In this document: positions 45,218-52,111 of the stretch, piece by piece
Position numbering within the stretch: position 1 is the first letter of the stretch
How the letters are laid out: each line of letters opens with the position of its first letter
Position numbers and translations under genes: made by a program
Notes under the pieces: model-generated
Seen by the model: the letters and a program-made list of their open reading frames with translations, nothing else
What the model was told of the DNA's origin: nothing
The model's database searches: none
DNA from: Acrasis kona
Lineage: Eukaryota > Heterolobosea > Eutetramitea > Acrasida > Acrasidae
Direction: 5' to 3'
Assembly: GCA_026419775.2 (NCBI GenBank)
Contig: JAOPGA020001200.1
Location: 1 to 52,111, forward strand
DNA: 52,111 bases

Positions 45218-46294
45218 CTAATTACTTGCATATTTATTTTCAAATCTTTCTGAACATAGTTTACAAAAGGATACAATGGACTCCTCGAACTTCTTACCCA
45301 CGCTCACTTGAAACAAAATATCCACCGCGATTGCAGTGTGAGAGTATTCCCGTAACAACTCAAAGCCATTCAGCATTGATGGTTCCAAATGACCTTCATC
45401 AACCATGGGAGTGAAGTTTTTAGCATATCCACTCAAAAAAGCGCTTCTAATCGACTTGGCGTCGAAATTTTCAATTTTCATATTTGATGAATTTTCATCA
45501 AAGAATTGAATCATGTGCAAAACAACACCAATGTCGTAACCAAACCAATTCTGATGAACTTGATCAAAATCAAATACCCACAAGTCTGTTTTGTCATCTG
45601 CTCTTTTTGTAAAGTAGTTGCTAATGTTTAGATCTCCATGTATGATTCCAAACGTGCCATCGGAGGGTTGCCCACACGATTTGACGAACGGGGCAATTTT
45701 TAGGTGCCACAAATTCAGTAACATTTTAGAAGGGACATGTCCGAGTTCAGCCCTTGATTGTATTCTTTCGATGCCTGAGGCACCTCCATGCAGTTGGTCC
45801 AATATTGGAATGTTATCCTTGATTTGGTTCCACTTGTTGACATCACCTGATTTATGCATTGAGGCCTGATGAAGCATTGCTAATGTTCGCCCATAAGCCT
45901 CAAAAACATTAGTGTCTGTAAGGCCGCTCCACTGCTGTGTTGGATCTGTCCCCTGAGCGTACTCGAACAACACTGCATACCATGCCTTGTCATCATACAA
46001 TTTCAGTTGGAGTATGTATTCTTGCGAACGATTAAGGATCGGTTTGCACAGATGAAGATCAAGATTGAAGTTTGATGTGAGCAATATAAAGTCCAATTCA
46101 GCTTGAATGGCCGATTTTGTACGGTGATCCAAAGGCGAGCACCGAAGTATGAATTTATTTCCATCACTGTTTGCAACAAAGGTGTGGTTTTCGGAGAGCT
46201 TTATTGGGGTTAACTCCAAGTTATTTAGGTTCCAACAAGCTGATATCTCATGTCTCGCACTATCCAATACGGTGTTTGATTGTTCTGCAGGCAT
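45218..46294 (-). CDS. Aminoglycoside/choline-kinase-like phosphotransferase (APH family)
   Basis: A 358-residue single-exon protein from the ATG at 46294 (MPAEQSNTVLDSARHEISAC). The APH kinase fold is shown by KFILRCSPLDHRTK (nucleotide-binding strand), VFEYAQGT-like AVLFEYAQGTDPTQQW, the catalytic loop GIIHGDLNISNYF (HGDxxxxN) and the metal motif LWVFDFDQVHQNWFGYDIG. Family members phosphorylate small molecules such as choline, homoserine, hydroxylysine or aminoglycosides. The substrate cannot be told from sequence, and drug resistance is not implied. The upstream in-frame TTG was rejected. The gene is divergent from the R3HDM4-like gene across about 130 bp. Confidence 0.88.
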   Translation of the reverse strand: MPAEQSNTVLDSARHEISACWNLNNLELTPIKLSENHTFVANSDGNKFILRCSPLDHRTKSAIQAELDFILLTSNFNLDLHLCKPILNRSQEYILQLKLYDDKAWYAVLFEYAQGTDPTQQWSGLTDTNVFEAYGRTLAMLHQASMHKSGDVNKWNQIKDNIPILDQLHGGASGIERIQSRAELGHVPSKMLLNLWHLKIAPFVKSCGQPSDGTFGIIHGDLNISNYFTKRADDKTDLWVFDFDQVHQNWFGYDIGVVLHMIQFFDENSSNMKIENFDAKSIRSAFLSGYAKNFTPMVDEGHLEPSMLNGFELLREYSHTAIAVDILFQVSVGKKFEESIVSFCKLCSERFENKYASN

Positions 46295-46426
46295 TTTGAA
46301 ATGTACATTCCACAATCCATATCTTTATATTTACAAAGGAGTTCATTACAAAGTTACAATCAACCTATCAACTGACCATCAATTTCGGAACAGAATTTCA
46401 ATTTGATCAAATTGAAACTCAAAGAG

Positions 46427-47539
46427 ATGGACCCATTCACCAGTAGCAATTATGGAATGCTAAGAGTAAGGCCAAGAGCTTTCTCTGGCTTCAGCACTGA
46501 CGAAGATGAATTCATCGAGTAAGGCCATCGTCATAAGAGACGGCTGCTAACGTTGCCTAGATTAGACTTCTCATCAGACTCGGGTGTAGAAAGAGAGCGT
46601 AGAGAAGTAATACAGCAACTAAATGCAGAAGCTCGTCAAAGTGCAATCGGTGGTCACAACAACGTTGCAGCCGCGATGATGGTAGCGGCACCGCTGCAAT
46701 ACGAAAAGAAGAAAAAGTTGCGAAAGCAGGCAAGCAAGGACACAATCATCAGGTTGAAGAACAAAGATTTCAAAATCAAATCTCGTGATGCCGAGCTGTT
46801 TGAAGATGACGTACACCAAGAGGGTGCATTAGACGAGGCAGAATACAAAGAGCTATTTAAGCACGAGTATAGGTCCGTATTCACAAAAATTGTTACAAGC
46901 GAAGAATATAGACAAGTCATCATGCCCTTCCTGAATGTCACATCAGATCAGCAACAACAACTTTTAGGTAAATCATCAGAGAAACGCGGCATACATGTAC
47001 ATACTGAGGAGGACACTGCTGCCTCTCGCTATTCACACATTGATAGACAGGCCAGAATGGCCATCCGAAGGCAGTATGGACCTTTTATTAAAGAGTTCGA
47101 ACAAGTATTAGTTGACTTTATACAGCATGGAGCCGATCGCGACGATCCTCGCCTTCCGTTAATACTCGTGTTCCAAGATGGATTCGGTAGGTTCGTAGCC
47201 CACGGAGTGTGTCAATACTATCAGTTAAAATCATCATCTGTAGAATATAATGGACAAAGAGTTACCGTGATATCCAAACCGACAAAAGTTGTAGAGCTGC
47301 CACCGACGTCGTTGTGCCTATACTTGAAACATTTGAAGGAGCAGGAACAAACATTAGACAAGACGCTGCCAGATCAGCAACTTGAAGACGAGCCTTTCCT
47401 CCCATTCTCGTCGATTCAGACTAGAACATTTGTACGTGACTATAAAAACAAAAAGAAAGCAAAGAAGCAAGAGACACCTAGTGATGGGAAAGTAGCGGCA
47501 CAAAAGAAAAAGACAACAAGAAAAAAACGTTTCTTCTAA
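46427..47539 (+). CDS. R3HDM4-like protein
   Basis: Exons 46427..46518 and 46561..47539 (42-nt intron) give 356 residues. The N-terminus (MDPFTSSNYGMLRVRPRAFS) is followed by an acidic stretch and long basic/acidic helices (KKKKLRKQASKDTIIRLKNK). The C-terminal region reads QVLVDFIQHG...LPLILVFQDGFGRFVAHGVCQYYQLKSSSVEY and then VVELPPTSLCLYLKHL. This is the pattern I associate with R3H-domain-containing protein 4, with the R3H segment 'RF..H..CQYY.L..SS'. The function of that family is unclear; R3H domains bind single-stranded nucleic acid. The C-terminus is very basic (AAQKKKTTRKKRFF), suggesting nuclear or RNA contact. The stop is 6 bp from that of the convergent trefoil gene. Confidence 0.72.
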
Positions 47540-47545
47540 ATAAAC

Positions 47546-49027
47546 CTACATATTTACTGACCATTGAGTTTCCACCATGATTAAGCACAACATCAAAATG
47601 TGATAAATGTCACTTGGTACTGCATCCGTCACAACGTTATAACATCTTGGGTTCGATCTGCTTGGTCTTAATCCGGCCACTGTATTATCGTTCCTCGTCA
47701 CTTTGAATCCAATATTAAAATCTCCAGTCATCTTCAACACGGCTCCATTGTCATATCTTGTGTAATTAAATTTCCTATCGGTCAACTTGAACCTCTCTTT
47801 GCACTGACCCAGCCGTACGCCCTTATGGTCGAAAATAGCAAAAGTGTTGTGAAGATGCATCTGTTCCCTCGTGATACATCCCAATCTCTTGTTCTCGGTG
47901 TCATAAATTTGAGTTCCGACCGAAAATTGCATTCCTATCTTGTACTCTGGGTTTCCTTGTTCATTCAAGATGGCAACTTTCAAAGTGGAGGCTACTCTAG
48001 ATGAAACTTGAATTTGGAACTTTCTCTTTCCGTTCAAGACTTGCTTATTGCGTGTAGGGGCCTCTGTGGTAGGTCTTGCAGATGGGACATTTTCTCTTTG
48101 TTTTGGTGGACTTTTCTTGGCGGGAGCAGGTGCTGGAGGTTCGATTTTTGGTGCTGGTTTGTTTTTTGGTGCATCGTTCAAAAAATCGTCAAATGAGTCT
48201 TCGTAAGACGTCCATAGTTGTTGTTGGGGAACCAAACCAGATGGGCTTTTTGGTCTCAACATGCCATCGTACTGCTGTACGGCTGGTTGATGTAAATTAG
48301 TCGGTAGCGAACCAGTTCCCATGTAGCTTTCTGGCTGTAGCTTTTGCTGACCGACGCCAGGTTGGGGCTGAGGTTGATTGGTTTGGATGGGCTGCATGTT
48401 ATTGGGTTTAGGGTTGAATGGTTGGTCGTTAACAATGTTGAAGAATGGATCGTCGAATACGTTGCTCGCTGGTACATTTGATGCTTGGTGTTGGTGTAGA
48501 GAGGAAGAAATGTTTGGTTGGTTCGACCAATTTGGAGAGATGCTCATGTTTGGAGGAGATATACTTAGGTTTTTTCTTGGGGCAGTTTGGATGTAGAATA
48601 AATCCCACGAAAGTTCCCATTGTGCCCTATCGGCCGATACTTTGCCGTTGGGCTCTACAGCTAGCACATTCCCCGTGTGAGCCTGGAGTAAAATTTGATG
48701 GTGTGTTGTTACTTGATCTGTAGAATTATAATTATTTACATCGTAAATAACAAAAGTTTCCGCCATCGTGGGCGTGTAGTTGTTTGCCTGTGGAACATTG
48801 TTTGGTGCGATGGTTAGGTATCTGTTGGATGGAGTTTTGAAGAGAATATGGTCGTTGAATTGAATGGGACCTGTGGAGCCGTTCGCGCTCTCTATAACAA
48901 AGGTTTCAAGTTCTGCTGGGGTTTGTTTGTTGCCCAACAAGGCGCCAGTAGGTTCCGCTGTCACAAACTTGTTGTGAACCACGTTGCACAACACAATATA
49001 ATCTCCAAAATTTATCGTCAACGACAT
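47546..49027 (-). CDS. Beta-trefoil (fascin-like) plus LURP/tubby-like fusion protein
   Basis: A 493-residue single-exon protein from the ATG at 49027 (MSLTINFGDYIVLCNVVHN). Residues about 1-150 show repeated 'DYIVL.....KFVTAEP', 'DHILFKT.SNRYLTIAPN' and 'HQILLQAHTGNVLAVEPNG' units, the fascin/actin-cross-linking-like beta-trefoil pattern. A Gln/Pro/Asn-rich disordered linker follows (about 160-340; PAPAPAKKSPPK). The C-terminal domain (about 345-470) reads FQIQVSSRVASTLKVAI, YKIGMQFSVGTQIYDTENK, FKLTDRKFNYTRYDNGAVLK, which resembles the LURP-one-related/tubby-C-terminal fold used to bind membrane phosphoinositides. A protein linking actin to membrane is a reasonable inference. An in-frame GTG 59 codons upstream was rejected. 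Confidence 0.72.
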   Translation of the reverse strand: MSLTINFGDYIVLCNVVHNKFVTAEPTGALLGNKQTPAELETFVIESANGSTGPIQFNDHILFKTPSNRYLTIAPNNVPQANNYTPTMAETFVIYDVNNYNSTDQVTTHHQILLQAHTGNVLAVEPNGKVSADRAQWELSWDLFYIQTAPRKNLSISPPNMSISPNWSNQPNISSSLHQHQASNVPASNVFDDPFFNIVNDQPFNPKPNNMQPIQTNQPQPQPGVGQQKLQPESYMGTGSLPTNLHQPAVQQYDGMLRPKSPSGLVPQQQLWTSYEDSFDDFLNDAPKNKPAPKIEPPAPAPAKKSPPKQRENVPSARPTTEAPTRNKQVLNGKRKFQIQVSSRVASTLKVAILNEQGNPEYKIGMQFSVGTQIYDTENKRLGCITREQMHLHNTFAIFDHKGVRLGQCKERFKLTDRKFNYTRYDNGAVLKMTGDFNIGFKVTRNDNTVAGLRPSRSNPRCYNVVTDAVPSDIYHILMLCLIMVETQWSVNM

Positions 49028-49374
49028 GACTACCGTTTGTTTCCTCAAAAATTGTTTGAAATATTTTGGTTGAGCAATATTGCACAGAATTTTATGTAGG
49101 TGTAGACGACTTCTAAATTGGGTATTAGAGGGATAAAAATAATTGTAATGTTGGGTTAGTTCGTGTTGGGGACGGAAGGGTTGAAGTGAGGGTGAAATTT
49201 GCACCTAATTAAAGAAACAGATCGTTAAAATCATTTTATAAAATCAAACAATTTTAACGTTTGATTATTACACCATTTGTCGTATCTTTGTGGCATCAAT
49301 TAAGATTTCCCAGGAAAAAGGTTGTAAAATAGATTTTACGTTGATTGACCATTTCGACGTTGCACGTCGCATCT

Positions 49375-52111
49375 ATGGTTTTTGGATTTGAAGAGCTAAT
49401 TAAAGCAGCAGAGGAAGTTGAACATATAGAGGACGATGCTTTAGTATTATACTGCCACAAATTTATAGACGACCAACTATTTTATCTTTGCGACGTATTG
49501 GACAGAAAATTCATCAACTTGAAGCGATTAGATCTCGAAAGGTTTGTATAATTCAAGCATTTTTCTAATAATACCAGTTGTGGTATCGGAGATGCAGAGA
49601 TTATAGTACTCGTTGATGCATTAATCAATTCAAGGTCAATGTTAGACGCCCTTCTACTCGGGGGCAATTACATTGGAGATACCGGAGCGTCGCACATTGC
49701 AAAATACATTAATCACAACAACGTATGTTACTGCGAATCATTAATGGTTAACATTTATAAAGTACCTAAGAGTTTTGGTACTTCGAATCAACAGCATTGG
49801 AGATGAGGGATTAACATACTTATCAGATGCTTTTACATTACATTCTCGGATTGAAGAAATTAATTTATCCTCCAATCAGTTCGGAGACTCTAGTACAATG
49901 GTACGATTCCTCGTAACATGGTTTATTAACTTAACGTAGGAACTATGCAGCAAGTTACAAAACAATGTTCATCTCTTATCATTAAACTTGAGTGGAAACG
50001 GTTTATGCGAATCCTTATCACAAGTCAGCAATCTCTTCGAACATCGTCAAAGAATACGAAGCTTGGAAATTAGTAACAATGATTTTGGATTTAACCTTTC
50101 CGTATTGTTACCTGGTATACGTAGCTTAACATCAGTTCTTGTACGTTCAATATTCCAAAACACTCACTAATGGTCAAGGTCGAACTCAATCTATCTAAAA
50201 ATAATATTTTTGACACTCAATGTGTGGATTTGCTTTACGCTCTCAGCTCCAATCAGCACTTGACTCACATTGACTTGTCTCAAAATGAAATTAGTAATAA
50301 AAGTGTAAAAGTTTTAGCGGAGGTGTTATCTTATAACACTTCTTTGAAAGTTATTAATCTTGCCGATAATCAAATACAAAAAACTGTGTGTGATGCTTTA
50401 ATAACTTGCTCTTTTAATCATCCCTCTATGATACATCTCAATCTGACCAGAAATAATTTTTCTTACAATGATTGTGCCGATATTCAAGATTTTTTACGCT
50501 TTAGCCAAAAGCATTGTAGAAAACCACTGTCTGTTATTTTCTCTGAAAAGTTGGGTGATGTTTGGAGGTTTGTAGGCACGGATGAAATAGAACGTGGCTT
50601 CATTAATGATGATTTTTTGAAATTATCGCCAGAGGTGTATGAGATCAAAAAGTTTATTGATCAATTTAGGAGCAGTGTGTTTGGTGTACAACCTGAAATA
50701 TTTCAGGTTTCTCTTCTTGAGAAGGAACTCGAAGACTCATTTAATTCTGACCTCATAAAGAGCTTTGAATACGACAGCTCCTATTCATTAGAAGAACTTC
50801 AAGAATACTCTGATAATCTAAATACTCAAGTTAATAATATAATAAACGATGACAAGTATAAGGTTGACACTAATGTTGTTCAATCAAACTCTTGTATTTT
50901 AGAAAGTGAACAAGTTGTACCTATAACTACAATCATTGTAAATTATGTCATTGAACAGGAACCAATTCTAGCGGTTACAAGTACAGATCCCAGTATTGAT
51001 TTAGATATAGCACAAGATTCAAATCATGATGTTATTTCGAATACAATACAAGAAACAATACAAGAAACGAATGAAGTGCATGCCAACACAGATGCTGATA
51101 AACATGTTGAACCAGTAGCTGATGCATATTCAATTGAACAACCTGTAATCACCACTCTAAATAAGGTTCAAGAACTACCAAGTCCTATAACCTCACCAAC
51201 TTTGGTCCTGGACCAGGAACTACCAAGTCCTATAAAACAAAGTTCACCAGTGTTGATGGAACTAGATGTGTCTGTTGAAAAACTTGAAACAGATATTAAT
51301 GATATTTTATCAGATTATTTTGCCACTAAGACAAACAAAACAAACGATGAACTACCTGTGTCAGTGTCTCTCTGTAAAGACGAAGTGGAAGCTGTAACTA
51401 AGGATGTAGAACAGACTAGTGTAGAACAGGGCATTATTGACGTTGCACCTTTAGAGTTAGTAACGGAGCAAGAACAAAATAACAAGATTGTACTGCCTCA
51501 AATTGAAATAAATAATAGTGTAGAGGATGTTGTTTTTCCAATACTACATAATGCATCTCATGAGGATAGTACTAGCTCTTTGAATATTTCTCTTCCACAA
51601 GAAGCAAAAGATACAAGTACTGTATCATCTCCAATGTCTCCTACTACCAATTTAAAAATATCAGACATTTCTTCACAGATAGATACAAAATACGAACCAC
51701 TGTGTAAGTCCAAAACACCGCTCTAAATATGCTGACTACATTAAAAGTACACGAAATTGTAAAAAAAGGTAAAATAAGAATAAGTGCTAGGTATCTAAAC
51801 GCAACAATTATGGGACTTACCTCTCCATCCAGTCCCAGAAGCTCATCCAAGGGCACAAAGATTTGGATGGAATTTATGAGTAATGGTGTTTTGAACATTA
51901 CAACTAGATCTAGGTTTTTAAGAGAGAAACAACTAGGGTTAAACTTTTTCTTGAATTCCACTCACGTAGAATTAATCAGGAGGGCAGAAGATAGGCGTGT
52001 TTCCATAAGGACAAATGGTGATGATGTTTATAACTTTTCCTCAAAGAAGAGAGAAGAGTTGGTGGCTTGTTTCGATTTGGCCAAGAGAGTCTCCGGGTTG
52101 AACATTCCAAC
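49375..52111 (+). CDS. RNI-type leucine-rich repeat protein, C-terminus beyond the window
   Basis: Six exons join in one frame: 49375..49541, 49578..49722, 49763..49900, 49940..50140, 50179..51703 and 51748 to the right edge (introns 36-44 nt). The N-terminal 350 residues are ribonuclease-inhibitor-type LRRs: FINLKRLDLESCGIGDAE, LDALLLGGNYIGDTGASHI, INSIGDEGLTYLSDAF, EEINLSSNQFGD and LTHIDLSQNEISNKSVKVL. An acidic, low-complexity middle (ETIQETNEVHANTDADKHVE) follows. The last exon encodes a beta-rich segment (GKIRISARYLNATIMGL, KIWMEFMSNGVLNITTRSRF) that may be PH-like. The protein is at least 740 residues. LRR plus PH-like could indicate a scaffold for actin or GTPase signalling (CARMIL-like layout), but that is inference. 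Confidence 0.8.

Noticed and set aside
45218-46294. Antibiotic-resistance gene
   Set aside because: APH-fold kinases in protists act on many small molecules; nothing in the sequence points to drug modification.
48008-48723. Several plus-strand frames inside the trefoil/LURP gene
   Set aside because: Shadows of the Pro/Gln/Asn-rich coding region on the other strand.

Overview
The window is nuclear DNA of a eukaryotic protist. It is AT-rich and gene-dense, uses the standard code, and its genes are cut by very short GT..AG introns (mostly 30-48 nt) with a CTAAC/TTAAC-like element close to the acceptor. The gene set (WASH, flotillin, BTB-BACK, F-box LRR, cyclin, NADPH oxidase, a very long kinase-ATPase-histidine kinase, a TET/JBP-like dioxygenase remnant, a Crinkler-type nuclease-kinase) suggests a free-living amoeboid or flagellated protist. 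A heterolobosean (Naegleria/Acrasis type) is my best guess, but the sequence alone does not prove it.

Layout. 1-6 kb: the 5' part of an unknown nuclear-type protein, small unknown genes, and a seven-exon mitochondrial isoleucyl-tRNA synthetase. 6-14.2 kb: a polytopic membrane protein, WASH (Arp2/3 activator), an F-box/LRR protein whose stop codon overlaps that of WASH, a mitotic A/B-type cyclin with a destruction box, a small two-exon unknown, and a BTB-BACK protein. 14.2-21.2 kb: a gene-poor, repeat-rich stretch with small unknown genes, a broken TET/JBP-like 2OG-Fe(II) dioxygenase, several strong inverted repeats and an intact Crinkler-type REase-kinase gene; this looks like an accessory island. 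21.2-26.8 kb: a coiled-coil protein divergent from a flotillin, a large unknown with a degenerate AAA-like N-terminus, and a small secreted protein. 26.9-35.2 kb: a tRNA-Val(UAC) with an enlarged D-loop, an OAS/cGAS-like nucleotidyltransferase with an N-terminal membrane anchor, and a 1949-residue kinase/ATPase/GAF/histidine kinase/receiver protein. 35.9-40.8 kb: an FCP1-like phosphatase with a BRCT domain, a secreted LPMO-like protein, and an NADPH oxidase with an SH3 domain inside its NADPH-binding domain. 40.8-45.1 kb: a mitochondrial block of m-AAA protease, AFG1-type ATPase and a small single-span protein. 45.2-52.1 kb: an APH-type kinase, an R3HDM4-like protein, a beta-trefoil/LURP-like fusion, and an LRR protein that runs off the right edge.

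The genes are not organised as operons. Neighbours are convergent, divergent or tandem with spacers of about 50-300 bp. Loosely shared themes are mitochondrial function (IleRS, m-AAA protease, AFG1, the 44.7 kb protein), actin, membrane and endosome biology (WASH, flotillin, trefoil protein) and signalling or defence (hybrid kinase, NOX, OAS-like enzyme, Crinkler). Two conserved genes (IleRS and the m-AAA protease) each carry one extra base in a homopolymer that breaks the frame, and one ambiguous base (n) lies in the hybrid kinase. Assembly error must therefore be kept in mind, although programmed +1 frameshifting is a testable alternative.
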